Shown here piece after piece: positions 6,625 through 15,301 of a DNA stretch of 26,413 nt. The position numbers and the translations under genes are program-made. Source of the stretch: Saccharothrix sp. ST-888 (GTDB taxonomy: Bacteria; Actinomycetota; Actinomycetes; Streptomycetales; Streptomycetaceae); NCBI RefSeq assembly GCF_000955975.1, contig NZ_JYJF01000107.1, positions 1 to 26,413 on the forward strand, written 5' to 3'. Position 1 is the first letter of the stretch; the number at the start of each line of letters is the position of its first letter. Under the pieces are notes generated by a model. It made no database searches. It was not told the origin of the DNA and was given only the letters and a program-made list of their open reading frames with translations.

Positions 6625-8073
6625 ATGTCCGCACCCGGAACCTCGCCCAACTCGAGCCGCGGGAAGGCCCTCTGGCTGATCGCGGCGGCCCAGTTCATGG
6701 TCATCATGGACACGTCGATCATCGGCGTCGCGCTGCCCAAGATGCAGGGCGACCTCGGCTTCACCCAGGAGAACCTGTCCTGGGTCTTCAACGCCTACGT
6801 GGTCGCCTTCGGCGGACTGCTGCTCCTCGGCGGCCGCCTCTCGGACCTCTTCGGCGCACGCAAGCTGTTCAGCACCGGCTGGGCCGTCCTGGCCGTCGGC
6901 TCGCTGACCGCCGGACTGGCGAACAACGTCACCGTCGAGCTGATCAGCCGCGCGGTGCAGGGCGCGGGTGCGGCACTGATCGCCCCCTCCGCGCTCACCC
7001 TGCTGATGATGCTCTTCGGTCACGACCCCAAGGAGCTCACCAAGGCCTTCGCCCTCTACGGCGCCGCGGCCCCGGCCGGCGGCACCGCCGGCGTGTTCCT
7101 CGGCGGAGCGATCACCCAGTACATCAGCTGGCCCTGGGTCTTCTGGATCAACATCCCGGTCGCCGTCGTCGCGCTGGTCGCGACGCACAGGCTGATGCCC
7201 GCCACCGGCCGCCGCAGCGGTCAGATCGACCTGCTCGGCGCGCTCACCGTCACCGTCGGCCTGGCCGCCGCCGTCTACGCCATCGTCCGCGCCCCCGAGG
7301 CCGGTTGGGGCTCCGCATCCACCCTGCTGGTGCTGGCCGCCGCCGTCGTCCTGATCGCCGTCTTCCTGGTCATCCAGTCCAAGCGCCGCGAGCCGCTGAT
7401 GCGCCTGGACATCTTCAGGGCGCCCAACCTGGCCGCCGCCAACATCGCCCAGTTCCTGCTCGCCGCCGCCTGGGTGCCGATGTGGTTCTTCCTCAACCTC
7501 TACCTGCAGCAGGTCCTCGGCCTGAGCGCCTTTCCGAGCGGCGCCGCGCTGCTCCCGATGACCGTGGCCATCATGCTCATCATGATCACCACCGCGCCGC
7601 GCCTGATCGCCAGGTTCGGCCCCAAGCCGCTGGTGGTGGCCGGCCTCTTCCTGCTGGCGGTCGGCCTGTTCTGGCTCTCCCTGGTCCGCCCGGACGGCAA
7701 CTTCTGGGTGGACGTCCTGCCCGCCTCGCTGGTCTCCGCGATCGGCATGGCGCTCGCCTTCATCCCCTCGCTCGGCACCGCCATCTCCAGCGCCCGCCCG
7801 GAGGAGGGCGGACTGGCCTCGGGCATCGTCAACACCAGCTACCAGGTGGGCTCCGCCCTCGGCCTGGCGGCGATGACCGCGCTCGCCGCCGCCAAGGGCG
7901 CGGGCCGGCTCGGTGACGCCAAGGCGCTCACCGACGGCTTCTCCGCCGCCTTCATCGGCGCGGCCGTGATCGCCGTCGTCGGCGGTGTGCTCGCGATCGC
8001 CATGCTCAGGACGCCGAAGCCGCAGCAGCAGAGCGCGCCGGTCGAGCTGGCCGAGCCCGCACACAGCGTGTGA
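6625..8073 (+). CDS. MFS transporter, DHA2 (14-helix) family
   Basis: The product is 482 aa. The N-terminal QFMVIMDTSIIGVALP, the loop 2-3 motif GGRLSDLFGARK and the motif C region AVQGAGAALIAPS mark the DHA2 drug:H+ antiporter family, as does the length. It is an integral membrane protein and most likely exports a small molecule in exchange for protons; the substrate is unknown. ATG 6625 is chosen because GGAG lies eight bases upstream. A longer in-frame start at 6577 would run through the promoter. It is divergent from csoR with 193 bases between the starts and has its own CsoR-like site, so copper-dependent expression is possible. A strong hairpin follows the gene. Confidence 0.93.
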   Translation: MSAPGTSPNSSRGKALWLIAAAQFMVIMDTSIIGVALPKMQGDLGFTQENLSWVFNAYVVAFGGLLLLGGRLSDLFGARKLFSTGWAVLAVGSLTAGLANNVTVELISRAVQGAGAALIAPSALTLLMMLFGHDPKELTKAFALYGAAAPAGGTAGVFLGGAITQYISWPWVFWINIPVAVVALVATHRLMPATGRRSGQIDLLGALTVTVGLAAAVYAIVRAPEAGWGSASTLLVLAAAVVLIAVFLVIQSKRREPLMRLDIFRAPNLAAANIAQFLLAAAWVPMWFFLNLYLQQVLGLSAFPSGAALLPMTVAIMLIMITTAPRLIARFGPKPLVVAGLFLLAVGLFWLSLVRPDGNFWVDVLPASLVSAIGMALAFIPSLGTAISSARPEEGGLASGIVNTSYQVGSALGLAAMTALAAAKGAGRLGDAKALTDGFSAAFIGAAVIAVVGGVLAIAMLRTPKPQQQSAPVELAEPAHSV

Positions 8074-8128
8074 GTGGCAGACCCGACGGACCGACGGTAC
8101 GTCGCCCAGAACTCCCGGCCGGGTCCCC

Positions 8129-8194
8129 GTCCCGGCCGGGACACCACCTCACCAGCACGGCACCGGGCCGGTACGCACCGACGTACCGGCCCGG
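8129..8194 (+). terminator. Hairpins after the MFS gene
   Basis: GTCCCGGCCGGGAC (8129-8142) is a perfect 14-base palindrome. Next comes a 13-bp perfect stem, CCGGGCCGGTACG (8163-8175) with 8182-8194, closing a six-base loop. The second is the more likely terminator. Confidence 0.75.
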
Positions 8195-8503
8195 CGCCGC
8201 GTCCGCTCCGCAGCGTCCCGCCGCGCCAAAGCACCCCCGCCGACCCCGGCGCGCGGACCGTCGGTTCCGGCCGGTCGGACCCCTCCGACCAGGGCAGATG
8301 CGGCATGAACGAGGCAACCGGTAATCGGACACAAGATGGCAACGATCGAACGATTTGAGCTTGATATGAGCATTTAGTCCGAGTTGGTCGCCTATTCTGC
8401 TCCGCGTTGCCTGGCTGAGGTTCGACGTCGTTTCCTGGCCGGTGCCGACCAGGACAGGAGTCTCATCCGGAGGCCCTGGCGACCATCCCGAAGGGGCGAC
8501 ACC
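8195..8503. other. Promoter and leader region of the APC permease gene
   Basis: There is no gene I can support. The first part is GC-rich. Bases 8325-8400 are clearly AT-richer and hold the short repeat AACGAT-CG-AACGAT (8340-8353) and a -10-like TATTCT (8391-8396), so the promoter is probably here. The leader to the TTG start would then be about 100 bases. Confidence 0.45.
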
Positions 8504-10159
8504 TTGAGCGCGCCTGAGCCGACAACGCGGTCAGACCATAACTACCGCCGCTCACTCGGAACCATCAGCCTCACCGCGGTCGGCCTCGGCTCGATCATCG
8601 GTTCCGGCTGGCTGTTCGGTGCCGAGAGAGCCGCCAAGCTGGCCGGCCCGGCCGCGACGATGGCCTGGGTGATCGGTGCGGCCGTCGCACTGGTGATCGC
8701 TCTCACGTACAGCGAACTCGGATCGATGTTCCCCAAGGCCGGCGGCATGGTCCGCTACGGCCAGTACTCGCACGGTTCGCTGGCCGGCTACCTGGCCGCC
8801 TGGGCGAACTGGATCGCCATCGTCTCGGTCATCCCGGGTGAGGCGACCGCCTCCGTCCAGTACATGAGTTCCTGGCACTTCGGCTGGGCCAAGGGCCTGT
8901 ACGACGGCACGGAGCTCACCGTCAGCGGTGTGGCCCTGGCCAGCGTGCTGCTGATCGGGTACTTCGTACTGAACTGGTTCGCGATCTCGCTGTTCGCCAA
9001 GACCAACACGGCGATCACCGTCTTCAAGGTGGTCGTGCCCACCATCACCGCGGGCGCCCTGCTGCTGTCGCACTTCGACACCCACAACCTCCAGGACCAC
9101 GGCGGCTTCGCCCCCAACGGCTGGAGCGCGGTGTTCACGGCGGTCGCCACCTCCGGCATCGTCTGGGCCTACAACGGCTTCCAGTCGCCGCTGAACCTGG
9201 CCGGTGAGGCCCGCAACCCGGGCAAGTCGCTGCCCAAGGCCGTGATCAGCTCGATCCTGATCGCCCTGGTGATCTACATCGCCCTCCAGCTGGCCTTCCT
9301 GCTCGCCGTCCCGTCCGGCGACCTGGCCAACGGCTGGGGCAGCCTGAGCTACAAGTCCCCGCTCGCCGACCTGGCGCTGGCCTGGGGCCTGAACTGGCTC
9401 GCCATGCTGCTCTACGCGGACGCTTTCATCTCCCCGAGCGGTACCGGCATGATCTACGCCGCCACCACCTCGCGCATGATCCACGGTGTCCAGGAGAACG
9501 GCCACCTGCCGTCGATCTTCGGTCGGATCGACCGCAAGACCGGCATCCCGCGCCCGGCGCTGCTGCTCAACCTGGTGATCGCCTTCCTGTTCCTCGCGGT
9601 CTTCCGCGGCTGGGGCTCGCTTGCCTCGATCGTCTCGGTGGCCACCGTGATCTCCTACATCACCGGCCCGGTCGCCGTGATGTCGCTGCGCCGCCTGGCG
9701 CCGGACCTGCCGCGCCCGGTCAAGCTGCGGGCCATGCCGATCATCGCGCCGGTCGCCATGGTCTTCGGCTCGCTGGTGCTCTACTGGGCCAAGTGGCCGC
9801 TCACCGGCAAGGTCATCCTGCTGATGGCCGCCGGTCTGCCGATCTGGGCCTGGTACGAGCTGCGCAAGCCGTGGGCCGTGCTCAAGCCGCACCTGCTCGC
9901 CGGGTGCTGGATGGTCGGCTACCTGCTGGTGATGTCGGCCGTCTCCTGGGCGGGCAGCGCGGACTTCGGCGGCCACGGCTACCTGCCCGAGGGCTGGGAC
10001 CTGCTGATCGTCGCCGCGCTCGGCCTGGCCTTCTACTACTGGGGCGTCCGCAGCTCCTGGCAGAACCCGTCGCTCGCCCAGGTGCGCGAGGAGCTCGCCG
10101 CCGCCGCAGCAGCCGAGGCCGAGCCGGCGAAGTCGGACGAGGCCAAGAGCGCAGTCTGA
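8504..10159 (+). CDS. APC-family amino acid/amine permease
   Basis: The product is 551 aa from a TTG start with GAAGGGG upstream at 8490-8496. An alternative start 120 bases earlier would add an Arg-rich tail and has no ribosome site. Helix 1 carries the family's unwound substrate motif GLGSIIGSGWLFG. Further signs are the helix 2-3 region ALTYSELGSMFPKAGGMVRY and the cytoplasmic loop LAGEARNPGKSLPKAV. About 12 membrane helices can be seen, with an Ala/Glu/Lys-rich cytosolic tail. Such proteins import amino acids or amines with protons or by exchange; the substrate is not readable here. The gene stands alone, convergent with the transglycosylase gene. Confidence 0.92.
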   Translation: MSAPEPTTRSDHNYRRSLGTISLTAVGLGSIIGSGWLFGAERAAKLAGPAATMAWVIGAAVALVIALTYSELGSMFPKAGGMVRYGQYSHGSLAGYLAAWANWIAIVSVIPGEATASVQYMSSWHFGWAKGLYDGTELTVSGVALASVLLIGYFVLNWFAISLFAKTNTAITVFKVVVPTITAGALLLSHFDTHNLQDHGGFAPNGWSAVFTAVATSGIVWAYNGFQSPLNLAGEARNPGKSLPKAVISSILIALVIYIALQLAFLLAVPSGDLANGWGSLSYKSPLADLALAWGLNWLAMLLYADAFISPSGTGMIYAATTSRMIHGVQENGHLPSIFGRIDRKTGIPRPALLLNLVIAFLFLAVFRGWGSLASIVSVATVISYITGPVAVMSLRRLAPDLPRPVKLRAMPIIAPVAMVFGSLVLYWAKWPLTGKVILLMAAGLPIWAWYELRKPWAVLKPHLLAGCWMVGYLLVMSAVSWAGSADFGGHGYLPEGWDLLIVAALGLAFYYWGVRSSWQNPSLAQVREELAAAAAAEAEPAKSDEAKSAV

Positions 10160-10312
10160 GCCAGGTCCACCGGCGGTAGCCGGGCAGACGCTCCGCAGGC
10201 GCGAGGTACTGTGCGGGCCGGCCCTCCACGGAGGTGCGGGTCCGCGCATACCTCGCGCCTCTTGCGTTCGGGCTCCCGACGGGTGCCGCGGTCAGGTCGG
10301 GCGGGACAGCAC

Positions 10313-10352
10313 TGAGCCCCCGGGAGAGTCTGCTCGGGTTCCCGGGGGCTCA
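10313..10352. terminator. Terminator between APC permease and transglycosylase genes
   Basis: A 13-bp perfect stem, TGAGCCCCCGGGA (10313-10325) with 10340-10352, has a 14-base loop. It sits 15 bases beyond the transglycosylase stop and about 150 bases beyond the permease stop, so it could serve both convergent genes. Confidence 0.85.
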
Positions 10353-10366
10353 GGCGGAGTCGGGGC

Positions 10367-11710
10367 TCAGTGCTGCTGCGGTGACGGTGACGGTGCCGGA
10401 GTCACCGAGGGCGAGGCGGAGCCGCTCGGAGAGGGTGACCCGGTCGGGGTCGGAGTCGGGCAGCCCGGCAGGTGCTGGGCGTCCCCCGAGGGGCTCGGGG
10501 ACGGAGTGCCGGACGGGGTGCCCGACGGGGTCGGAGTCGGAGTCGGACTCGCAGACGGCGACGGCGAGGCGCTGCCGGTCGGCGTGGGCGACGGAGTCGC
10601 GGTCGGGCAGCTGGAACCCGAGGGAGACGGGCTCGGGCTCGGGCTCGCGGACGAACTGGGTGACGGGCTCGGGCTGGCGCTCGGGCTGGCGCTCGGGCTG
10701 GGGCTCGCGCTCGCACTCGCACTCGGGCTCGGCTTCGGGCTGGTCGGCGAGGCCGACGGGCTCGGGGAGGCCGACGGCGACGAGCTCGGCCGCGGGGAGG
10801 GCGACGGGCTCGGCGAGGCCGGGCCGCCGGGAGTGGCGGGCGTCCGCTCGGGCGTCGGCGTCGGCGTCGGCAGCGGGATCGGCTTCGGCGCCGTCCACGG
10901 GTCACCGGGCCGGTCGGGCGTCACCGCGGCGCCGGACTCGAAGTGGCGCATCCAGTTCTCGACGGTGTTGAGGTAGTCCGTCGAGAAGTTGTAGCTGAGG
11001 ATGGCCCGGTCGAGCTGCGCCGGGTCGCTGAGGTCGCGTCCGCCCGCGCACAGGTAGCGGCCGGCTGTGAGTGCGGCGTCGAAGACGTTGTTGGGGTCGG
11101 CCTTGCCGTCGTGGTTGCCGTCCGCGCCCCAGCTCGCCCAGGTGGAGGGGATGAACTGCATCGGTCCGACGGCCCGGTCCCAGATCGAACTGCCGTCCAG
11201 CGCACCGCCGTCGGTGTCCGGGATGGCGGCGAAGCCGTTGCCGTCCAGGGCCGGGCCGAGGATCGGGGTGTAGGTGGTGCCGTTGGCGTCCACCTGGCCG
11301 CCGTTGGCCTGGCCGGACTCCACCTGGCCGATGCCCGCGAGCAGTTGCCACTTGAGGTGGCACCCGGGGGTGGTGGAGGCCAGGGTGCTCTCCGCGTTGC
11401 GGTAGGCGGTGAAGACCGTGTCGGGCAGCGAGGCGCCGGTGAGGTCGGTCCCCGCCGAGCCGGTTCCCGGCAGGGCGCTGCCCGGCGGGACGGCCGGCTG
11501 GGCCGGGGGCTGCGGGAGGAGCCGAGGGGCTCCGCCGTCGGCCGGGTGGCCCGGTATGCCGGCGGCCGAGGCCTCGTTCGCGGCTGTGTCGGAGGCTGCC
11601 GCGCTGGACAGCTGCAGAGTCTGCGAACCCGTCAGGGCAGCGGCTGCGGTCAGGGCCGCCAAGGCCCAGGTGGCCCGTTTCGGTGCCCTTGTCCGGTTGA
11701 ATGCGATCAT
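10367..11710 (-). CDS. Secreted lytic transglycosylase with Ser/Pro-rich tail
   Basis: The product is 447 aa. An N-terminal signal (basic FNRTRAPKR, then hydrophobic to about 38) is followed by a Pro-rich linker. The catalytic domain (about 95-258) has GIGQVESGQ with the likely catalytic Glu131, AVGPMQFIPSTWASWG at 180-195, a DGNHDGKADP loop, NVFDAALTAGRYLC and ILSYNFSTDYLNTV. This is the MltB-like arrangement common in actinobacteria. It would cleave the glycan strand of peptidoglycan outside the cell. From about 275 to the end the protein is almost only Ser, Pro, Thr and Ala (many SPSPSAS units), with two isolated Cys. The tail may span or adhere to the wall. ATG 11710 follows a GGGGGG ribosome site. 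It shares orientation with the NlpC/P60 gene upstream. Confidence 0.93.
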   Translation of the reverse strand: MIAFNRTRAPKRATWALAALTAAAALTGSQTLQLSSAAASDTAANEASAAGIPGHPADGGAPRLLPQPPAQPAVPPGSALPGTGSAGTDLTGASLPDTVFTAYRNAESTLASTTPGCHLKWQLLAGIGQVESGQANGGQVDANGTTYTPILGPALDGNGFAAIPDTDGGALDGSSIWDRAVGPMQFIPSTWASWGADGNHDGKADPNNVFDAALTAGRYLCAGGRDLSDPAQLDRAILSYNFSTDYLNTVENWMRHFESGAAVTPDRPGDPWTAPKPIPLPTPTPTPERTPATPGGPASPSPSPSPRPSSSPSASPSPSASPTSPKPSPSASASASPSPSASPSASPSPSPSSSASPSPSPSPSGSSCPTATPSPTPTGSASPSPSASPTPTPTPSGTPSGTPSPSPSGDAQHLPGCPTPTPTGSPSPSGSASPSVTPAPSPSPQQH

Positions 11711-11739
11711 CCGATTCCCCCCTTGATGTCCATTAAGTC

Positions 11740-11766
11740 CCTCTATGTGGGCCGATGGGATGTCAA
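11740..11766 (-). promoter_or_regulatory. Possible promoter of the transglycosylase gene
   Basis: On the minus strand TTGACA (11761-11766) and TAGAGG (11740-11745) are separated by only 15 bases. The -35 is perfect but the spacing is short. The leader would be about 20-25 bases. Confidence 0.35.
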
Positions 11767-11846
11767 CGCCCGGTCAGCTTAGCCCGGCTGTCCGAACGTT
11801 CGATGAGCGGCGACGGAAGTCCGGAAGACGCCGGCAGGACGCCGGG

Positions 11847-12923
11847 TCAGGGCCGGACGGCACCCATGTACGGCATGACGTCCATCGGGACGATCTGGAC
11901 GTTCTTCCCCGCGCGCGGAGCGTGCAGCACCTTGCCGTCGCCCACGTAGATCCCGACGTGGTGCAGGTCGTCGAAGTAGAAGACCAGGTCGCCGGGTTGG
12001 AGGTCGGACTTCGACACATGGCGGCCGGCGTCCCACTGGTCCCAGGTGGTCCGGGGCAGGGACACCCCGGCCGCGTGCCAGGCGGACTGGGTGAGCCCGG
12101 AGCAGTCGAACGAGTTGGGGCCCTCGGCGCCCATCTCGTACGGCTTGCCTATCTGCGCGTACGCGAAGTCGAGCGCGGACTTGGCCCGGCCGCTCGCCGG
12201 GCCGGTGTACGAGCCACCGCCGCCGGAGTCTGACGAGCCGCCGGAGTCCGACGAGCCGCCGGGCGAGGTGCGGGAGGAACCGCGAGAGGCGGCCTGGTCG
12301 TTCTGGTCGGCCAGGACCTTGGCCCGGTCGGCGGCCTGGAGGCCGTCGAGTACGGACTGGGCCTCGGCCAGCTTGGACTTGGCCTCCGCCTTCTTCTCGT
12401 TCAGGGTCTGCCGGGCGCGCTCGAGTTCGGCCAGCTTGGCGGCGGCCTCGGTGCGGGTCTGGTCGATCGAGCGCTGCAACTGCCGGGCGAGGCGCAGCGC
12501 GGACACCTGCTGCTCGTTCGCCTGGTCCTGGAGCCCGGCCCGCTGGAGGTACTCCTCGGGGGAGGCGTCGAACATCAGCTGGACCGAGGGGTCCACCCCG
12601 CCGGAGCGGTACTGGTCGGCGGCCACGGCGCCGAGGGTGGTCTGCAGTTCGTTGATTTTCGCCTGCTGCGCGGCGAGCCGGTCCTGGAGCTTCGAGGTCT
12701 CGGCCAGGAGCTGCTGCTGCTGTTCGTCGGCCTTGTTGTACTGCTCCGTGGTGACTTCGGCGTCCTCGTAGAGCTTGTCCACCTGGGCCTTGACCTGGTC
12801 GATGTTCTTTCCGGGCTCGGCATGGGCGGCGGCGACCGGGAGGATGGTGGCGGCTCCGGCCGTTGCCACCAGCATGGTCGTCCGGGTGCGCCCGGCAGGT
12901 TTGGGACGGCGGTGGTTCCCCAT
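11847..12923 (-). CDS. NlpC/P60 peptidoglycan endopeptidase with coiled coil
   Basis: The product is 358 aa. The signal peptide ends near AHA (33-35). A Gln/Glu/Ala-rich coiled coil occupies about 38-212, as in RipA-type hydrolases where it controls access to the active site. A Gly/Ser linker with a repeated GGSSDS follows (222-238). The NlpC/P60 domain (about 245-358) has FDCSGL with nucleophile Cys274, HHVGIYVG with His322, and the third polar residue His334. It cleaves peptide stems of peptidoglycan outside the cell, in growth, division or sporulation. ATG 12923 has GAGGAG ten bases upstream. A longer in-frame reading to 13067 begins within the promoter and is rejected. It lies just upstream of the transglycosylase gene, so two wall hydrolases are neighbours. 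Confidence 0.94.
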   Translation of the reverse strand: MGNHRRPKPAGRTRTTMLVATAGAATILPVAAAHAEPGKNIDQVKAQVDKLYEDAEVTTEQYNKADEQQQQLLAETSKLQDRLAAQQAKINELQTTLGAVAADQYRSGGVDPSVQLMFDASPEEYLQRAGLQDQANEQQVSALRLARQLQRSIDQTRTEAAAKLAELERARQTLNEKKAEAKSKLAEAQSVLDGLQAADRAKVLADQNDQAASRGSSRTSPGGSSDSGGSSDSGGGGSYTGPASGRAKSALDFAYAQIGKPYEMGAEGPNSFDCSGLTQSAWHAAGVSLPRTTWDQWDAGRHVSKSDLQPGDLVFYFDDLHHVGIYVGDGKVLHAPRAGKNVQIVPMDVMPYMGAVRP

Positions 12924-13038
12924 CGGGGCGTCACTCCTCGGCTTGTTGTCAACGTGCGTGCGGTCAGGTGCGTTCACGGCGGGTGCGGTCAAGACGCCGG
13001 TGGGCGGCGGCGGTTGGCTGTGGTCACTGCGACTAGAA

Positions 13039-13067
13039 AAATTAGTATTTACTATGTCTTGATGCAA
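13039..13067 (-). promoter_or_regulatory. Promoter of the NlpC/P60 gene
   Basis: On the minus strand TTGCAT (13062-13067) and TAATTT (13039-13044) have an ideal 17-base spacer, in a 50-base stretch far richer in A and T than anything nearby. The start would be near 13031, giving a leader of about 107 bases. A small palindrome, TAGTA-TT-TACTA (13043-13054), lies within the spacer and may be a regulator site. Confidence 0.65.
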
Positions 13068-13090
13068 GCGTTATCTGATGGGATGTGTAC

Positions 13091-14251
13091 TCACCGGCGG
13101 TCGGGGGCAGCACCCGGCGAACCACCCATCATCCGCAGCATGGCGACTCCGCCGGTCCGTACGAAGCGGACCGCCAGCAGGGCGGCGAGCAGCAGGAAGG
13201 CGATGTTCAGCCAGGTCGTGTAGTTCCAACGGACCCCGCCCATGGGGACCCTGGCCGTCGCGTGGTCGGGGATGATGCCCAGCCCGCCGAAGAGGATCTC
13301 CACGGTGAAGCCCGCCAGCACCGTCGCGGCGTAGAAGGTGCCGAGGAGGAAGAGCGCCATCCGGACGCCGTAGTACTTCCGGTAGATGTTCAGGATCGGC
13401 AGGATCAGCAGGTCGGCGAAGACGAACGCGACGACCCCGCCGAAACTGATACCGCCCTTCCAGAGCACCACCGCCAGCGGCACGTTGCCGATCGAGCAGA
13501 CGAAGGATGCGATCGCGACCAGCGGGCCGATCAGCGGACCCCAGATCTTCGACGCGAGCGGGTGGTCGTCCAGGAACAGCGCCTGCCAGAAGGCATCCGG
13601 CACCCAGGCGGCGATGGCACCGGCGATCAGCAGCCCGCCGACGAGGTCCTTCCAGATCGCCGCCCACTCCATGACGAAGACGTGGGCGGTCGCGGTCACG
13701 CCGCCCCGGGAGAGCAACCGACGCCGGAACGAGCCCTCCCCGGGGGCCGACATGTCCATCGCGGCATGGCCCTCCATCGATCCGGGGAGCCCGCGGTCGG
13801 CCTGTGCCCTGGCCTGTTCCAGCAGGCGGCTGCCGAGGAGGAGCCGGAACATCACCGCCAGCAGGACGATCATGACCGGCCCGCCGACGAACTCCGCCGC
13901 CGTGAACTGCCATCCCATCAACAGTGCCAGGATCACACCGAGTTCGATGACCAGATTGGTGGAGGCGATCTCGAAGGCCATCGCCGCGGTGAAGTCCGCG
14001 CCCTTGCGGAAGAGCGAACGGGCCAGCGCCACGGCCGCGTACGAGCAGGACGAGGAGGCCGCGCCGAGCAGCGAGGAGACCGCGAGCGTACGCGGCCGGT
14101 CGTCGCCCATCAGCCCGGAGATGGTCGACTTGCGCACCACCGCCTGGACGACGGCGGAGAGCAGGAATCCGAGGATCAGCGCCCAGGTGATCTCCCAGGT
14201 CATCGACCCGGTGATCGACAGGGCGTGCAGCACCGCAGCTACGGCGGACAT
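13091..14251 (-). CDS. Permease of the PF03773 (ArsP/DUF318) family
   Basis: The product is 386 aa. It has about eight membrane helices in two halves joined by a hydrophilic loop (GSMEGHAAMDMSAPGEGS). Two Cys-containing motifs mark the family: GAASSSCSYAA in the first half (Cys69) and CSIGNVPLA in the second. PF03773 members export metal or metalloid species such as organoarsenicals, and some are linked to Cu or Zn. The substrate here is not proven, but the Met/His in the loop and the DUF305 gene upstream suggest a soft metal. ATG 14251 has GGGAG eleven bases upstream. It is last in the order DUF6153 - DUF305 - permease, but 189 bases separate it from DUF305, so it may have its own promoter. 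Confidence 0.85.
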   Translation of the reverse strand: MSAVAAVLHALSITGSMTWEITWALILGFLLSAVVQAVVRKSTISGLMGDDRPRTLAVSSLLGAASSSCSYAAVALARSLFRKGADFTAAMAFEIASTNLVIELGVILALLMGWQFTAAEFVGGPVMIVLLAVMFRLLLGSRLLEQARAQADRGLPGSMEGHAAMDMSAPGEGSFRRRLLSRGGVTATAHVFVMEWAAIWKDLVGGLLIAGAIAAWVPDAFWQALFLDDHPLASKIWGPLIGPLVAIASFVCSIGNVPLAVVLWKGGISFGGVVAFVFADLLILPILNIYRKYYGVRMALFLLGTFYAATVLAGFTVEILFGGLGIIPDHATARVPMGGVRWNYTTWLNIAFLLLAALLAVRFVRTGGVAMLRMMGGSPGAAPDRR

Positions 14252-14292
14252 GGCAGACGGAACTCCCTTGCGTGAGCCTTGCGTGGGACGGT

Positions 14293-14316
14293 GATGCGCG
14301 GATGCGCGGATGCGCG
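14293..14316 (+). repeat. Three tandem copies of GATGCGCG
   Basis: Perfect 8-base unit repeated three times in the 189-base gap between the permease and DUF305 genes, about 42 bases upstream of the permease start. Degenerate GGTGTCGCGG units follow. It could be slippage or a regulator-binding array. The rest of the gap holds no gene I can support. Confidence 0.8.
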
Positions 14317-14440
14317 GGTGTCGCGGGTGAGGCTGCTTCGCGGGTGCCGCGGGGTGGGACACCGGTGAGTACGCCGATGCCCCACCCTGCTGCTGTTACC
14401 GCTGGTGCCGCTACTACCGCCGTACTACTGCCGTCGCTGC

Positions 14441-15220
14441 TCAGCCTGCGGCGAGGAGCTTCTTCATCTCGGCGATCTCGGCCGTCTGCGAGGTGCTGAT
14501 CGAGTCGGCCAGCGCCTTGGCGGGCTGGAAGGCGCCCTTGGCGAGTTCGTTCTTGGCCATCGTCACGGCGCCCTCGTGGTGGGCGGCCATCATGGTGAGG
14601 AACGCCTTGTCGAAGTCCGCGCCGGACGCCGACTTCAGCTTCGCCATTTCGTCGTCACCCATCATCCCGGGCATCGAGTGGCCGGAGCCGGTCGTACCGG
14701 TCGTGCCGGCCGAGCCGGTGGCGCCGCCCGTCGAGTGGTCCATGCCGGGCATCACCGAGGACATGTCGGCACCGGGTACCTGCTGGCCCCAGCCGGTCAG
14801 CCAGCCGCTCATCAGGGCGATCTCCGGGTCCTGGGCGCCCTTGATCTTCGCGGCCAGTTCCTTGACCTGGGCGGACGAAGCGCGTTCGGCGGCCAGTTCG
14901 GCCATCGCGACCGCCTGGCGGTGGTGGGGGACCATCCCCTGCGCGAAGGAGACGTCGGCGGAGTTGTGCTCACCGGCAGCCGCCGAACCCGGCCCACCGG
15001 TCGGAGCGGTCGAGGTGCTCGCGGAAGCCGCCACCGATGCGGACGGGGCTGCGGACGAACCGGCCTGGTCCGAGCCGGGCTTGCTGCTGGAGCAGGCGGC
15101 GAGGGCGAGCGCCGCGAGGCCGGCTGCGCCGATCAGGGCGGCCCGGCGGATGTGCGTACGGCCAATACGGCTCGTGCGGTTCATGCGGTTCGTACGGTTC
15201 ATGCGCGAAGACGCGGACAT
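14441..15220 (-). CDS. DUF305 lipoprotein, likely metal-binding
   Basis: The product is 259 aa. The N-terminus is unusually long and repetitive (MNRT/NR units, residues 7-22). A hydrophobic stretch and the lipobox LAAC follow, with lipidated Cys43. After a Ser/Ala linker come two DUF305 helical units: HNSADVSFAQGMVPHHRQAV and FDKAFLTMMAAHHEGAV. Each has the paired His typical of this ferritin-like fold. The loop between is rich in Met, His and Gly (MPGMDHSTGG, GHSMPGMMGDD), a pattern suited to binding copper. It would sit on the outer face of the membrane. ATG 15220 has GGAG nine bases upstream. It lies 81 bases after the DUF6153 gene, consistent with one transcript. Confidence 0.93.
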   Translation of the reverse strand: MSASSRMNRTNRMNRTSRIGRTHIRRAALIGAAGLAALALAACSSSKPGSDQAGSSAAPSASVAASASTSTAPTGGPGSAAAGEHNSADVSFAQGMVPHHRQAVAMAELAAERASSAQVKELAAKIKGAQDPEIALMSGWLTGWGQQVPGADMSSVMPGMDHSTGGATGSAGTTGTTGSGHSMPGMMGDDEMAKLKSASGADFDKAFLTMMAAHHEGAVTMAKNELAKGAFQPAKALADSISTSQTAEIAEMKKLLAAG

Positions 15221-15301
15221 GCTGAAGGACTCCTGCGTGGCTGAAGTTCCGAAGGAACGAGGACGTGGGCATGCGTGCACGCGAGGGTGCAACGGCCCGG
15301 C

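Noticed and set aside
10234..10976. Plus-strand frames rich in Ser/Arg/Gly opposite the transglycosylase tail
   Set aside because: They are the antisense of the Ser/Pro repeats; the minus strand has a signal peptide, catalytic domain, ribosome site and terminator.
11793..11802. CGAACGTTCG as an SOS (LexA) box
   Set aside because: Actinobacterial SOS boxes have CGAAC and GTTCG separated by four bases; here they overlap with no spacer, so it is a chance palindrome or another site.
12220..12270. 18-base repeat in the NlpC/P60 gene
   Set aside because: It only encodes the Gly/Ser/Asp linker (GGSSDS twice) between the coiled coil and the catalytic domain.
12924..13031. c-di-AMP riboswitch in the leader of the NlpC/P60 gene
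   Set aside because: Such switches precede some wall hydrolase genes in Streptomyces, but I could not trace their conserved core in this roughly 107-base leader, which is also short for one; a covariance-model search would settle it.
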